DNA from: Mycolicibacterium austroafricanum
GTDB taxonomy: Bacteria; Actinomycetota; Actinomycetes; Mycobacteriales; Mycobacteriaceae
Assembly: GCF_902705885.1 (NCBI RefSeq)
Contig: NZ_CACSIP010000006.1
Span: 1-64,000, forward strand
Direction: 5' to 3'
Length of the DNA stretch: 64,000 bases
The translations under genes were made by a program, and so were the position numbers. Below the pieces are notes generated by a model, which was not told the DNA's origin, did not search any database, and saw nothing but the letters and a program-made list of their open reading frames with translations. The number at the start of each line of letters is the position of its first letter. Position 1 is the stretch's first letter. Positions 21,422 through 30,818 of the stretch are shown here, in pieces.

Positions 21422-22249
21422 ATGGCCAATCCGTTCAGCAAGGCGTGGCGCTACCTCATGGCGCTGTTCAGCTCGAAGGTCGACGAGTACGCCGACCCCA
21501 AGGTGCAGATCCAGCAGGCGATCGAAGAAGCGCAGCGTCAGCACCAGGGTCTGACCCAGCAGGCGGCCCAGGTGATCGGCAATCAGCGCCAGCTGGAGAT
21601 GCGGCTCAACCGCCAGCTCGCCGACATCGAGAAGCTCCAGGTCAACGTTCGGCAGGCGCTCACGCTGGCCGACCAGGCCACTGCGGCGGGCGACGCGACG
21701 AAGGCCACCGAGTACACCAACGCCGCCGAGGCGTTCGCCGCGCAGCTGGTGACCTCCGAGCAGAGCGTCGAGGATCTCAAGGGTCTGCACGACCAGGCCT
21801 TGCAGGCGGCCGCTCAGGCCAAGAAGGCCGTCGAGCAGAACGCGATGATGCTGCAGCAGAAGATCGCCGAGCGCACCAAGCTGCTCAGCCAGCTCGAGCA
21901 GGCGAAGATGCAGGAGCAGGTGAGTTCGTCACTGCGCTCGATGAGTGAGCTCGCGGCTCCCGGAAACACCCCGAGCCTCGACGAGGTGCGCGACAAGATC
22001 GAACGGCGCTACGCCAACGCGATCGGCTCCGCCGAACTCGCGCAGAACTCTGTGCAGGGCCGGATGATGGAAGTGCAGCAGGCCAGCGTGCAGATGGCGG
22101 GTCATTCCCGGCTGGAGCAGATCCGCGCGTCGATGCGTGGTGAGCAGCTGCCCGCCGGCAGCCCCGCCACCCCCGCTTCGCCGGCCCAGAACCCGGCCAC
22201 CCCGGCCGCCAACCCGAGTCCGACACCGGAAAACCCGCTGTCGCAATGA
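21422..22249 (+). CDS. pspA: Phage-shock protein A homologue (35-kDa antigen)
   Basis: A 275-aa PspA/IM30 protein, homologous to Rv2744c. It begins [20 protein letters not shown], a membrane-binding amphipathic helix. Long coiled-coil helices rich in Gln, Glu and Ala span about residues 25-230. The C-terminal tail is Pro/Ala/Thr-rich (about 240-275) and probably unstructured. PspA oligomers protect a leaking inner membrane and bind ClgR, dampening it. A GGCGGAG-type ribosome-binding site lies before the ATG. It is followed 10 nt later by pspM. Confidence 0.95.
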   Translation: MANPFSKAWRYLMALFSSKVDEYADPKVQIQQAIEEAQRQHQGLTQQAAQVIGNQRQLEMRLNRQLADIEKLQVNVRQALTLADQATAAGDATKATEYTNAAEAFAAQLVTSEQSVEDLKGLHDQALQAAAQAKKAVEQNAMMLQQKIAERTKLLSQLEQAKMQEQVSSSLRSMSELAAPGNTPSLDEVRDKIERRYANAIGSAELAQNSVQGRMMEVQQASVQMAGHSRLEQIRASMRGEQLPAGSPATPASPAQNPATPAANPSPTPENPLSQ

Positions 22250-22259
22250 CTGCGAAACC

Positions 22260-23078
22260 ATGAGTGCACACACCGGCAGGCCGCAGGCTTGGCGCTCCAT
22301 GGCGCAACGCGGTGTCGACACCGCCGCGGAGTGGTCGGACCTGCTGGCGGACAAGCTCAACGCGGCCGCTGACCCGCGGGCGAAATTGTTGCGCAAGCGG
22401 CGCTGGGCGTTGCGGCTCGGTGTGTTCCTCACCGTCTCGGCACTGTTCTGGGTGGGCGTGACCGCGTTGCTGGCATCATGGAGCACACCGGTGTGGGCGC
22501 TGTTCATCCCGGCGCCGATCGCTGTCGGCGCCGCGTTCCTCGCGACCCTGGCATTCCTGCGCTACCGGTGGCTGCGTGGCGAACCACTGCCACCGCAGCG
22601 GAACCGGACCGCCCGCCGGCTACCGCCTTGGGGGTCGGCCGCCCGTCCGCCGATGGCGGCGCTCGCAGCCTCCGAACGGGGATTGACCTCGCTGCTCGGA
22701 GTACTGGAACGGGGCCGGATGCTGCCCGCTGACGAACTGCGCGAGATCCGGACCGCCGCCGAGCAGACGGTGGCGACGATGGCGGCCACCGCCGGCGAAA
22801 TAGTCTCGATGGAACGGGCGATCAGCTCGGCGCCCCAATCGCGCGCCCACCTCGCGCCCACCATCGCCGCGTTCCGGACCCAACTCGATCGTGGCGCGCA
22901 TCAGTACAACGAGATGGTCTCCGCGGCAGCGCAACTGGTGTCAGCCGCGAACTCGGGTTCGATGTCGAGCTCCCCGATGTCGCAGCGCCGTTACCGCGAC
23001 GAGTTGGTCTCGGCAACAGACCGGCTGTCGGGCTGGGCACAGGCGTTCGACGAGCTGGGGCGGCTCAGAGGTGCCTGA
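22260..23078 (+). CDS. pspM: Psp-system membrane protein (Rv2743c-like, PspM)
   Basis: A 272-aa protein with two closely spaced transmembrane helices (about residues 50-72 and 78-98). A soluble C-terminal region with predicted long helices follows, containing a Ser/Met-rich stretch (SANSGSMSSSPMSQRR). Position after clgR-pspA identifies it as the Rv2743c homologue, which anchors PspA at the membrane in M. tuberculosis. The fourth Psp gene of M. tuberculosis (Rv2742c) is not found here; the epoxide hydrolase gene follows on the opposite strand. Confidence 0.87.
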   Translation: MSAHTGRPQAWRSMAQRGVDTAAEWSDLLADKLNAAADPRAKLLRKRRWALRLGVFLTVSALFWVGVTALLASWSTPVWALFIPAPIAVGAAFLATLAFLRYRWLRGEPLPPQRNRTARRLPPWGSAARPPMAALAASERGLTSLLGVLERGRMLPADELREIRTAAEQTVATMAATAGEIVSMERAISSAPQSRAHLAPTIAAFRTQLDRGAHQYNEMVSAAAQLVSAANSGSMSSSPMSQRRYRDELVSATDRLSGWAQAFDELGRLRGA

Positions 23079-23092
23079 GCACCCCACCGGGC

Positions 23093-23542
23093 TCAGAAGG
23101 TGGGCCGCAGTGACGGGAACACCGCCGCGACCACGGCTCGCAACGGAGCTTTGACCAGGGCGTCGAAGAAGTCGAAGTAATCACGCCACAGCGTGATCTT
23201 GCCGTCGTGCACCTCGAATGTGCCGCACACCCAGAACTGCAGCCGCAGCGGCCCGATGATCAGCGCGTCGGTGCGCTCGGTCAGCACCACGCTGCCGTTG
23301 CAGGCGATGCGGTGGAACTTCACCGCGAAACCCGCTTTCCCCTGGCCGCTGCGCAGTAATTTCATCACCCGGGCGCGACCACGAATGGACGGCAGGCCGA
23401 CGTTCTGCCAGATCAGCTCCGGCGCTGCCAGCGACTCCACGACGTCGAAGTCCTCGTCGGCGAGCGCGAACAGGAACGTTTCGACGGTGTGCGAGTTGGC
23501 TGTGGTGGTCGTGTACGGCGTCGTCAGTACCTCGTCAGTCAT
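23093..23542 (-). CDS. ephG: Limonene-1,2-epoxide hydrolase family protein (EphG-like)
   Basis: A 149-aa NTF2-fold protein of the limonene-epoxide hydrolase family, homologous to Rv2740, whose M. tuberculosis form hydrolyses cholesterol and fatty-acid epoxides. The catalytic Asp-Arg-Asp set can be placed in the conserved segments ELIWQNVG, SIRGRARV and WRDYFDFFD. The ATG follows TAGGCT by 6 nt, indicating a leaderless promoter divergent from the glycosyltransferase gene. Confidence 0.88.
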   Translation of the reverse strand: MTDEVLTTPYTTTTANSHTVETFLFALADEDFDVVESLAAPELIWQNVGLPSIRGRARVMKLLRSGQGKAGFAVKFHRIACNGSVVLTERTDALIIGPLRLQFWVCGTFEVHDGKITLWRDYFDFFDALVKAPLRAVVAAVFPSLRPTF

Positions 23543-23583
23543 CGTCTGAGCCTAACCGCGGATGCTGTGGCAGGGTAGCCCGC

Positions 23584-24756
23584 ATGCGCGTCGCGGTGGT
23601 CGCTGGACCCGATCCGGGACATGCCTTTCCGGCGATCGCGCTGTGTCTGCGATTCCTGGCCGCCGGCGACGCCCCGACCCTGCTGACCGGCCGGAAATGG
23701 CTGGAGGTGGCTCGCGGTCAGGGAATCGGCGCGGTCGAACTCGACGGACTCGATCCCACATCGGTCGACGACGACGCCGACGACGGCGCGAAGATCCATC
23801 AACGGGCGGCGCGGATGGCGGTGCTGAACACCCAGCGCATCGCCGATCTGGCGCCGGACGTGGTGATCTCCGATTCGATCACCACCTGCGGGGGGCTGGC
23901 CGCGGACCTGCTCGGCGTGCCCTGGATCGAGTTGAACACCCATCCGCTGTACCGGCCGTCGAAGGGGTTGCCGCCGCTGGGCAGCGGACTGGCCCCCGGC
24001 ACCGGTCTGCGCGGCCGGATGCGCGACTCGGTGCTACGGGCGCTGAGCGCACGCTCGTGGCGCGCCGGTCTCCGCCAGCGCGCCGCGGCACGTGTCGGAA
24101 TCGGTCTGCCGGCGCATGATCCCGGCCCGCTGCGGCGACTGATCGCCACTCTTCCCGCCCTGGAGGTGCCGCGCCCCGACTGGCCCGGCGAGGCCGTCGT
24201 CGTGGGCCCGCTGCATTTCGAGCCGACGACGTCGGTGCTGCCACTGCCCCCGGGTGACGGGCCGGTGGTGGTGGTGGCCCCGTCCACGGCCACCACCGGA
24301 GCCAAGGGACTGACCGAACTGGCTTTGGAGACACTGATACCGGCGCAGGTGCTGCCGGCGGGTGCGCGGGTGGCGGTGTCGCGGCTCGAAGGTCCCGAAG
24401 GGGAGCTTCCACCGTGGGCGGTGGTCGGCCTCGGTCGTCAGGACGAACTGCTGTCCGCGGCGGACCTGCTGATCTGCGGTGGCGGCCATGGAACCGTCGC
24501 CAAAGCACTGCTGGCCGGCGTGCCGATGGTGATCGTGCCCGGTGGTGGTGACCAGTGGGAGATCGCCAATCGTGTTGTGCGCCAGGGGAGTGCGCAGCTG
24601 ATCCGGCCGTTGACCGGAGCGGCTCTGGCCGCCGCGGCGCGGGAGGTGCTGGCCACACCGCGCTACCGGGAGGCTGCCCGGCAGGCCGGTGCGACCGCTA
24701 CGCAGGTCGCCGATCCGGTACGGGTGTGCCATGAAGCCCTGCAGGGGTCAGCGTAA
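23584..24756 (+). CDS. Glycosyltransferase, GT-B/UGT type (Rv2739c-like)
   Basis: A 390-aa GT-B glycosyltransferase. The N-terminal acceptor domain opens with VAVVAGPDPGHAFPAIALC. The C-terminal donor domain has LLICGGGHGTVAKALLAGVP and VIVPGGGDQWEIANRVVR, the UGT/MurG-like sugar-nucleotide signature with conserved His, Gly and Gln. The acceptor is unknown; a lipid or secondary metabolite is likely. Its position before the DUF3046 gene and recA is the same as Rv2739c. Confidence 0.88.
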   Translation: MRVAVVAGPDPGHAFPAIALCLRFLAAGDAPTLLTGRKWLEVARGQGIGAVELDGLDPTSVDDDADDGAKIHQRAARMAVLNTQRIADLAPDVVISDSITTCGGLAADLLGVPWIELNTHPLYRPSKGLPPLGSGLAPGTGLRGRMRDSVLRALSARSWRAGLRQRAAARVGIGLPAHDPGPLRRLIATLPALEVPRPDWPGEAVVVGPLHFEPTTSVLPLPPGDGPVVVVAPSTATTGAKGLTELALETLIPAQVLPAGARVAVSRLEGPEGELPPWAVVGLGRQDELLSAADLLICGGGHGTVAKALLAGVPMVIVPGGGDQWEIANRVVRQGSAQLIRPLTGAALAAAAREVLATPRYREAARQAGATATQVADPVRVCHEALQGSA

Positions 24757-24759
24757 GTT
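24754..24759 (+). promoter_or_regulatory. -10 element of leaderless DUF3046 transcript
   Basis: TAAGTT straddles the stop of the glycosyltransferase gene and ends 6 nt before the GTG at 24766, supporting that GTG as a leaderless start. Confidence 0.5.
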
Positions 24760-24765
24760 GGTCGT

Positions 24766-24960
24766 GTGCGGCTGACGGAATTCTCGGAGCTCGTCGAGCA
24801 CCAGTTCGGTGCGGCGCGGGCCTCGTCGCTGTTGCTCGACCACGTGTTGACGAGCCTGGGTGGCCGCACCGGCGCGCAGGCCATCGAGGACGGCATCGAC
24901 CCACGCGAGGTGTGGCGGGCATTGTGTGCCGACTTCGACGTGCCCCGCGATCAGTGGTGA
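24766..24960 (+). CDS. DUF3046 protein (Rv2738c-like)
   Basis: A 64-aa protein: MRLTEFSELVEHQFG, a middle LLLDHVLTSLGGRTGAQAIE and the C-terminal DVPRDQW are the marks of DUF3046. This small actinobacterial family usually sits directly upstream of recA. Here about 15 kb of hydrogenase genes separate it from recA. Function is unknown. Confidence 0.88.
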   Translation: MRLTEFSELVEHQFGAARASSLLLDHVLTSLGGRTGAQAIEDGIDPREVWRALCADFDVPRDQW

Positions 24961-24963
24961 GTC

Positions 24964-24980
24964 ACCCGGCGTTGCCGGGT
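24964..24980. terminator. Hairpin between convergent DUF3046 and hydrogenase-cluster genes
   Basis: ACCCGGC-GTT-GCCGGGT is a perfect 7-bp GC-rich stem with a 3-nt loop, 3 nt after the DUF3046 stop and downstream of the last hydrogenase-cluster gene on the other strand. There is no long T-tract. Confidence 0.5.
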
Positions 24981-25007
24981 TGGGCCGGGCTGCTGTGCGG
25001 CTACCCG

Positions 25008-25023
25008 TGTGACCAACGTCACA
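25008..25023. promoter_or_regulatory. CRP-type palindrome TGTGA-N6-TCACA
   Basis: TGTGACCAACGTCACA is a perfect match to the CRP/Cmr consensus, with 6-bp arms around 4 bases. It overlaps the stop of the DUF6390 gene and lies between two convergent genes, not before a recognised start. It may therefore be unused, or mark an unseen antisense or intergenic transcript. Confidence 0.4.
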
Positions 25024-25777
25024 AACGGGGTGACGTGGTCTGTGCTTGCGACAACGCAGCGTTGGCCAGCGCCAGCGTCGCGCGGGTCGCCGCGTCCAGA
25101 TCGGCGACCTCGCCAGGGGTCAGCGCCCCACAGATCCAGTCCCAGTGCGCCGCCACCGTCTGCCCGGGGATCGGTGCGGGCGCCAACGACGCACCGTCGC
25201 GGCGCCACCGCACCCGCTCGGGCGTGGGCGCCCCGAGGCCGAGCTCGCCGGCGACGAAAGTCAGCGGACGTGACACCACCACGGCGTGCTCGTCGTCCAC
25301 GGCGTCGACGACGCCCCAGCGGATCCGGCAGTCCTGCATCACCTTCACCGGCGTGCGGGGGTCGCGATGCAGGAACCGCGCCCACGGGTAGACCACGAAC
25401 ACGTGAAAACTGTGATTCGCCAGCGCATTCTGCGGCGACACCTCGGCGAGCAGGCCGGTGACCTGACCGCTGAACGCCTTCCGCAACGTGGCCAGCAGCA
25501 CGTCGGCGTCGACTTCGGCCAGCAGCGGCCCGCCGAGCCAGTAGCTGCGCACGATCTGTTCGTCGAGCGGGTCGTGCTGATCCACGGCTGCGGCGATGGC
25601 GTTGAGATAGGGCCAGGCCCCGTCGAACTCGCGGGCGTAGTCGGCCAGGTCGGCCGCCCCTGGCCTGGGAGGCGCAACGGTGCCCGGGGGTCCGCAGTAC
25701 CCGAGTTCGTTGGGTGGGAACGCGTACCGGGCGAACATCGCGTGGCCGGGATGGTTCCGGTGGCTGCCCGCCGTCAT
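25019..25777 (-). CDS. DUF6390 family protein of hydrogenase cluster
   Basis: A 252-aa protein without a recognised catalytic motif. Notable segments are FARYAFPPNELGYCGPPGT near the N-terminus, and a central FHVFVVYPWARFLHRDPRTP. To my recollection it corresponds to the DUF6390 family, found with actinobacterial [NiFe]-hydrogenase maturation genes. The conserved single Cys in GYCGPP and the basic FLHR patch could be functional. It begins immediately after the hypE stop with no gap and is the last gene of the cluster. An internal start at MFARYAF is possible. Confidence 0.65.
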   Translation of the reverse strand: MTAGSHRNHPGHAMFARYAFPPNELGYCGPPGTVAPPRPGAADLADYAREFDGAWPYLNAIAAAVDQHDPLDEQIVRSYWLGGPLLAEVDADVLLATLRKAFSGQVTGLLAEVSPQNALANHSFHVFVVYPWARFLHRDPRTPVKVMQDCRIRWGVVDAVDDEHAVVVSRPLTFVAGELGLGAPTPERVRWRRDGASLAPAPIPGQTVAAHWDWICGALTPGEVADLDAATRATLALANAALSQAQTTSPRL

Positions 25778-26869
25778 TCAGCAGATCCGCGGAAGTTGTT
25801 CACCGACAGGAAGATCCACCACCCGGGTGCCTCCCAGCGCGGTGCGTGCCACCACCATCCCCGGGTGTTCGGTGACGCAACCGCCGATCACGGTGGCGCG
25901 CCCCCCGAACGGATGGCTGTGCATGGCGGCGAGCACCGCCGCGGCATCCTCTGGTGCGACGAACGCGATCAGCTTGCCTTCGTTGGCGACGTACAGCGGG
26001 TCGAGCCCAAGCAGCCCGCACGCATCGCGGACCTCACCGGGGATGGGCAACGACCGTTCGTCGAGTGAGATCCCGACACCCGCCGCCCTGGCGATCTCGT
26101 TCAGCGTCGCGCCGACACCGCCCCTGGTGGGGTCGCGCAGCGTGTGGATGTCCGCGCCGGTGTCGATCATCGCTGCGACCAGTCCGTGCAGCGGCGCGCT
26201 GTCACTGGCGACGGTGGTCGCGAACTCGAGGCCGTCACGGCAACTCATCACCGCCACGCCGTGCACGCCGATGTCACCGCTGACGATCACCACGTCGCCG
26301 GGGCGGGCCCGCTGCGGACGGATGTCGGCGCGACGGTCCACCAGGCCGATGCCTGCGGTGTTGATGTACACGCCGTCGCCGTGCCCAGAGTCGACGACCT
26401 TGGTGTCACCGGTGACCAGCTTCACCCCGGCCGCCACCGCGGCGGTGCCGACGGCGTGTGCGACGCGGGCGAGTTCGGTCAGCGGGGTGCCCTCCTCGAG
26501 GATGAACGCGGTCGACAGCGCCACCGGTTGCGCACCGGCCATCGCCAGATCGTTGACCGTGCCGTTGACAGCCAGATCACCGATGCTGCCACCCGGGAAG
26601 AACAGCGGTTTGACGACATAGGAGTCCGTCGAGAAGGCCAACCTCTCGGCGCCCACCTGCAGCACCGCGGAATCACCCATCTGGGCGTCGGCGGCCGAAC
26701 CGTAGGCCGGCAGGAACAGGTGCTCGATGAGCTCGGCGGACATCGCCCCACCGCCGCCGTGTCCCATCAGGACGTTGGGCGCATCGCGCAGCGGGGCCGG
26801 GCACACCCAGGCCTCCATGTCGATGGTCGACTGCTCGGCGGCCGACGTGTCGGAGTTCGTCTCAGGCAT
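25778..26869 (-). CDS. hypE: Hydrogenase maturation protein HypE
   Basis: A 363-aa PurM-like protein that takes the carbamoyl group made by HypF on its C-terminal cysteine and dehydrates it to a thiocyanate, the source of the CN ligands of the [NiFe] site. The C-terminus is ELPRIC?-like: it ends LPRIC, with the essential terminal Cys in place. ATP-binding segments are [35 protein letters not shown] and RDPTRGGVG. The N-terminus has about 20 extra polar residues before the domain. It overlaps hypD by 8 nt. Confidence 0.97.
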   Translation of the reverse strand: MPETNSDTSAAEQSTIDMEAWVCPAPLRDAPNVLMGHGGGGAMSAELIEHLFLPAYGSAADAQMGDSAVLQVGAERLAFSTDSYVVKPLFFPGGSIGDLAVNGTVNDLAMAGAQPVALSTAFILEEGTPLTELARVAHAVGTAAVAAGVKLVTGDTKVVDSGHGDGVYINTAGIGLVDRRADIRPQRARPGDVVIVSGDIGVHGVAVMSCRDGLEFATTVASDSAPLHGLVAAMIDTGADIHTLRDPTRGGVGATLNEIARAAGVGISLDERSLPIPGEVRDACGLLGLDPLYVANEGKLIAFVAPEDAAAVLAAMHSHPFGGRATVIGGCVTEHPGMVVARTALGGTRVVDLPVGEQLPRIC

Positions 26870-27962
26870 GCGTCACCTCCAACCGTCGGTACAGGTAGTA
26901 GGCGGCGCAGGCGCCCTCGGACGAGACCATGGTGGCGCCCAGCGGGTTGCGCGGCGTGCACAGGGTGCCGAAGGCAGAGCACTCGTGGGGTTTGATCAAG
27001 CCCTGCAACACCTCTCCGGAACGGCACACCGCAGACTCCGCGGTGTGGATGTCGGTGACTGCGAACCGGTGCTCGGCGTCGTAGTCGCGATACTCGGCAG
27101 ACAGTCGCCAGCCGCTCGAAGGGATCATCCCGATACCGCGCCAGGACCGGTCGGTGACCTCGAACACGTCACACAGCATGGCCTTGGCCGCCGCGTTGCC
27201 GTCCGCGCGCACCGCACGCGGGTACGCGTTCTCCAGTTCGTGACGGCCCGATTCCAGTTGCAGCACGGTGCGCCGGATACCTTCGAGGATGTCCAGCGGC
27301 TCGAACCCGGTCACCACGATGGGGATGCCGTACTTGTCGCACAACGGCGGATACTCTTCGGTTCCCATGACCGAGCAGACATGGCCCGCGGCCAGGAACG
27401 CCTGCACCCGGCAGGTGGGCGACTCCATGATCGCCGCGATGGCCGGCGGTACCAGGACGTGCGATACCAGCAGCGAGAAGTTCTTGATGCCAAGACGTTT
27501 GGCCTGGTAAACCGTCATCGCGTTGGCGGGCGCGGTGGTTTCGAAACCGATTCCGAAGAACACCACCTGCTTGTCGGGATTGTCCTTGGCGATGGTGAGG
27601 GCGTCGAGCGGCGAGTACACCACCCGCACATCGCCGCCCTCGCTCTTGATCCGGAACAGGTCCTTCCCGCTGCCCGGAACTCGCAGCATGTCACCGAACG
27701 AGCAGAAGACGACATCGGGCCGGGAGGCGATCTCCAGCGCCTTGTCGATGATCTCCAACGGTGTCACGCACACGGGGCAGCCCGGCCCGTGGATCATCTC
27801 GATCTCGTCGGGCAGTAGTTGGTCGACCCCGTGACGGATGATCGAATGTGTCTGCCCACCACAGACTTCCATGATCGACCAGCGCCGGCTGGTGGCCGCA
27901 CGGATCTGATCGAGCAACTTGCCCGCCAGTTCGGGATCGCTGAACTCGTCCAAGTATTTCAT
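26862..27962 (-). CDS. hypD: Hydrogenase maturation protein HypD
   Basis: A 366-aa Fe-S protein that, with HypC, forms the scaffold on which Fe(CN)2CO is assembled. Conserved motifs: [25 protein letters not shown] (redox-active cysteines), [10 protein letters not shown] and GHVCSVMG. The C-terminal cysteines for the [4Fe-4S] cluster lie in [25 protein letters not shown] and EGACAAY. The start overlaps the stop of the second hypC gene as ATGA, giving translational coupling with its HypC partner. Confidence 0.97.
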   Translation of the reverse strand: MKYLDEFSDPELAGKLLDQIRAATSRRWSIMEVCGGQTHSIIRHGVDQLLPDEIEMIHGPGCPVCVTPLEIIDKALEIASRPDVVFCSFGDMLRVPGSGKDLFRIKSEGGDVRVVYSPLDALTIAKDNPDKQVVFFGIGFETTAPANAMTVYQAKRLGIKNFSLLVSHVLVPPAIAAIMESPTCRVQAFLAAGHVCSVMGTEEYPPLCDKYGIPIVVTGFEPLDILEGIRRTVLQLESGRHELENAYPRAVRADGNAAAKAMLCDVFEVTDRSWRGIGMIPSSGWRLSAEYRDYDAEHRFAVTDIHTAESAVCRSGEVLQGLIKPHECSAFGTLCTPRNPLGATMVSSEGACAAYYLYRRLEVTHA

Positions 27963-28258
27963 CGTGTCACCTCTGGATTTTCCAGCCCTGCCTGCTGCGC
28001 GGCCAGTTCGAAACCGTCACCGAACTCCTCGTTGAGCACCCCGAGGCGTTCGAACTCGGCCAGCGTCTGGATCGCCGATTCCTCGTCGAGACGCTGAATC
28101 GCGAAACCGACATGCACCACCACGTATTCGCCCACCCGGGCGTCGGGTATGTACTGCAGACAGACTTCCTTCTGGACGCCGCCGAAGTCGACGACGGACA
28201 TCAGGGTGCCGTCGCGGTCCTCCATCCGCAGAATCTTCCCGGGTACCGCCAGACACAT
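27959..28258 (-). CDS. hypC: HypC-family hydrogenase chaperone (second copy)
   Basis: A 99-aa HypC/HybG chaperone. It begins MCLAVPGKI with the essential N-terminal Cys2 that binds the Fe(CN)2CO unit. [20 protein letters not shown] and [16 protein letters not shown] follow the family pattern. Its C-terminal extension beyond the OB-fold is longer than usual. It is coupled to hypD by an ATGA overlap and lies 20 nt after hypF. A different HypC is encoded upstream of hypF; the two may serve different steps or large subunits. Confidence 0.92.
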   Translation of the reverse strand: MCLAVPGKILRMEDRDGTLMSVVDFGGVQKEVCLQYIPDARVGEYVVVHVGFAIQRLDEESAIQTLAEFERLGVLNEEFGDGFELAAQQAGLENPEVTR

Positions 28259-28278
28259 GAGCAGTCCTGCCTTTCCTA

Positions 28279-30570
28279 CTACCCCGAGTTCCCGACCATC
28301 AACTGACCCAGCGCGATGCCGCCGTCGTTGGGAGGAACCCGGCGATGGGTGATGACCTCGAAACCGTTGTCGCGTAGCGCCGTGAACGCCGCCGCGGCCA
28401 GCAGCGCGTTCTGGAACACCCCACCCGAGAGCGCGACCGTGTTGGTAGCGACCGCGTACTCGGTGGCGAGGTCGACGATCAGCCGGCCGACCGCGGCGTG
28501 GAAGCGGGCGCCGATCACGCCCGCAGGTACACCGTCGCAGACATCGTCGACGACCGCGCGCAGGAGTGGCCCGGGATCGATCTGTGCCGGCACGGGTGCG
28601 AGGTCGACGCCGAAGCGGTACCGGCGCGCACCGGGGTCCACGCCGCGGGTCAGACCCTCCAGCTCGATGGCCGCCTGCGCTTCGTAGTCCACCACCTGGC
28701 GCACGCCGGCCAGCGCGGAGACGGCGTCGAATAGCCTGCCCATGCTCGAGGTCGGCGCGCACCCCAACCCGGTCTCGAGTTGGTGCCTCAACACGGCCTG
28801 CTCGTCCGGCGGGCAGGCACGTACCGGTGGCAGGTCGTCGGTCCACGCCACCCCTGCCTCCCACAGATGCGCCATCGCCATCCGGTAGGGCCGCAGCACG
28901 CTGACGTCGCCGCCGGGCAGCGGAACGTACTTCAGGTGCGCCGTCCGCCGGTAGCTCTTGTAGTCGGCGAGCAGCACCTCGCCGCCCCAGATCGCGCCGT
29001 CGGGACCGTAGCCGGTGCCGTCGAACGCGAAGCCGAGCACCTCTTGTGAACCGTCGAGGCCGTGTTCGGCCATCACCGCGGCGATGTGGGCGTGGTGGTG
29101 CTGAACCAGCCGCACCGGCCGGCCGTCGGCGTTGCGGTGGGTCCACGACGTCGAGCGGTATTGCGGGTGCGCGTCGGCGACGAGGATCTGCGGGCGCACC
29201 CCCGTCAACGCACTCAGGTGCCCGGCCGCGGCGTCGAACGCAGCCAGCGTGGCCAGATCGTCCATGTCGCCGATGTGCTGGCTCAGCCATGCGTAGCCGC
29301 CCTCGGCGACCGCCAGGGTGTTCTTCAGGTCGGCGCCGACCGCCAGCGTCGGCGGCACGGACACCGGCAGGGCGACCGGTAGCGGCGCGTACCCGCGCGA
29401 CCGCCGGATCGGGAGCTCGATGCCGTCGCCGAGAGAACGGACCACGGAATCATCGCAGGGCACCAGGATCGGCCGGTCATGGGTCAGCCAGCCATCGGCG
29501 AGGTGCGAGAGTCGTTGCACCGCATCGTCGTCGCGGTAGCAGATCGGTTCCCCACCGAGGTTGCCCGAGGTCATCACCAGGGCGGCCGGACCCGGCTCGT
29601 CGCCGGGCAGACCCAGCAGCAGCGTGTGCAGCGGTGCGTAGGCGAGCATCACGCCGAGGTCGGGGTTGCCCGGCGCCACCGACTCGGCGACGCGAGCCGT
29701 CGGTGCCCGGGCCATCAACACGATCGGCCGCTGCGGACCCGACAACAGTCGTTCAGCCCCCTCGTCGAGCACACAGAGCGTGCGCGCCGCTGCCACATCG
29801 GCGACCATCACCGCAAAAGGTTTGTCCCCGCGGCGTTTGCGCCGACGCAGCTCGGACACCGCAGCGTCGTTCCCGGCATCGCAGGCGAGGTGGTAGCCCC
29901 CGATGCCCTTGACGGCGAGGATGCCGCCGTCGCGCAGCAGCTGCCGGGCGCGTCGCAGCCCGTCCTCGGCTGCGACGCGACAGCCCTGCCCGTCGAGGTA
30001 CATCAGTGTCGGGCCGCACTGCGGGCAGCACACCGGCTGCGCATGGAACCGACGATCGCCCGGATCGGCGTACTCGGCCGCGCAGTCGGCGCACATCGGG
30101 AAGGCCGCCATCGTGGTGGTCGCGCGGTCGTAGGGGACCGCGGCGATGATCGTGAACCGCGGACCGCAGTTGGTGCAGTTGACGAAGGCGTGTCGGTAGC
30201 GGCGGTTGGCCGGATCGCGTTGTTCGGCCTCGCAGTCGGCGCACATCGCCACGTCGGGCGAGACCAGGGTGCGGCCCCCGTCCCGGTGGGAGGTGTCCGC
30301 GATCCGAAAACCGGTGCCGCCGGCCGTGGGAATGTCTCGAATCTCGAGCGCTTCGATGACGGCGAGCGGCGGGGGCTCGCGGCGCAACCGATCCAGGAAA
30401 CCGTCGATGTCGCCCGGTTCCCCCTCGACCTCGATGACGGCGCCGGCGCTGTCGTTGCGCACGGAGCCGGACAGGCCGGCCGCCGCGGCGGTGGTGTAGA
30501 CGAACGGCCGGAAGCCGACACCCTGGACCACACCGTGCACCCAGATCCGCCGCCGGCACCGCCCGCTCAC
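28279..30570 (-). CDS. hypF: Carbamoyltransferase HypF
   Basis: A 763-aa enzyme that turns carbamoyl phosphate into carbamoyl-AMP and transfers the group to HypE for CN ligand synthesis. Domains in order: acylphosphatase (VVQGVGFRPFVYT, residues 12-95), two zinc fingers (four CxxC pairs, starting MCADC and NCTNC, about 108-185), YrdC-like domain (about 205-385) and a Kae1-like carbamoyltransferase domain with LVQHHHAHIAAVMAEHG. The GTG start overlaps hypC as GTGA. Full length, with no visible damage. Confidence 0.97.
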   Translation of the reverse strand: MSGRCRRRIWVHGVVQGVGFRPFVYTTAAAAGLSGSVRNDSAGAVIEVEGEPGDIDGFLDRLRREPPPLAVIEALEIRDIPTAGGTGFRIADTSHRDGGRTLVSPDVAMCADCEAEQRDPANRRYRHAFVNCTNCGPRFTIIAAVPYDRATTTMAAFPMCADCAAEYADPGDRRFHAQPVCCPQCGPTLMYLDGQGCRVAAEDGLRRARQLLRDGGILAVKGIGGYHLACDAGNDAAVSELRRRKRRGDKPFAVMVADVAAARTLCVLDEGAERLLSGPQRPIVLMARAPTARVAESVAPGNPDLGVMLAYAPLHTLLLGLPGDEPGPAALVMTSGNLGGEPICYRDDDAVQRLSHLADGWLTHDRPILVPCDDSVVRSLGDGIELPIRRSRGYAPLPVALPVSVPPTLAVGADLKNTLAVAEGGYAWLSQHIGDMDDLATLAAFDAAAGHLSALTGVRPQILVADAHPQYRSTSWTHRNADGRPVRLVQHHHAHIAAVMAEHGLDGSQEVLGFAFDGTGYGPDGAIWGGEVLLADYKSYRRTAHLKYVPLPGGDVSVLRPYRMAMAHLWEAGVAWTDDLPPVRACPPDEQAVLRHQLETGLGCAPTSSMGRLFDAVSALAGVRQVVDYEAQAAIELEGLTRGVDPGARRYRFGVDLAPVPAQIDPGPLLRAVVDDVCDGVPAGVIGARFHAAVGRLIVDLATEYAVATNTVALSGGVFQNALLAAAAFTALRDNGFEVITHRRVPPNDGGIALGQLMVGNSG

Positions 30571-30815
30571 GGCGGATCCTCGATCCCGCTGCCCATCAAC
30601 TTCAGCCCGGCCAGCGCGGCGGCCGCGCCGGCCTCGTCGGTCTTCTCGACGACGAATCCCATGTGGATGACCACCCAGTCGCCAGCGGAGAACGTCTCCT
30701 CGGGCAGCATGCCGATGTTGACCTTGCGGGGTTCACCCGCGACGTCGACGAGGGCGAGTTGGCCGCCATACCCGTCGAGCATGTGGACGACCCGTCCGGG
30801 GATTCCCAGGCACAT
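30567..30815 (-). CDS. hypC: HypC-family hydrogenase chaperone (first copy)
   Basis: An 82-aa HypC with N-terminus MCLGIPGRVV (essential Cys2), the central strand VDVAGEPRKVNIGMLPEE and the VIHMGFVVEKTDE segment. It is shorter and clearly divergent from the 99-aa copy on the other side of hypF. It starts 3 nt after the endopeptidase stop and overlaps hypF. It probably escorts the iron centre to the large subunit precursor. Confidence 0.93.
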   Translation of the reverse strand: MCLGIPGRVVHMLDGYGGQLALVDVAGEPRKVNIGMLPEETFSAGDWVVIHMGFVVEKTDEAGAAAALAGLKLMGSGIEDPP

Positions 30816-30818
30816 CGG

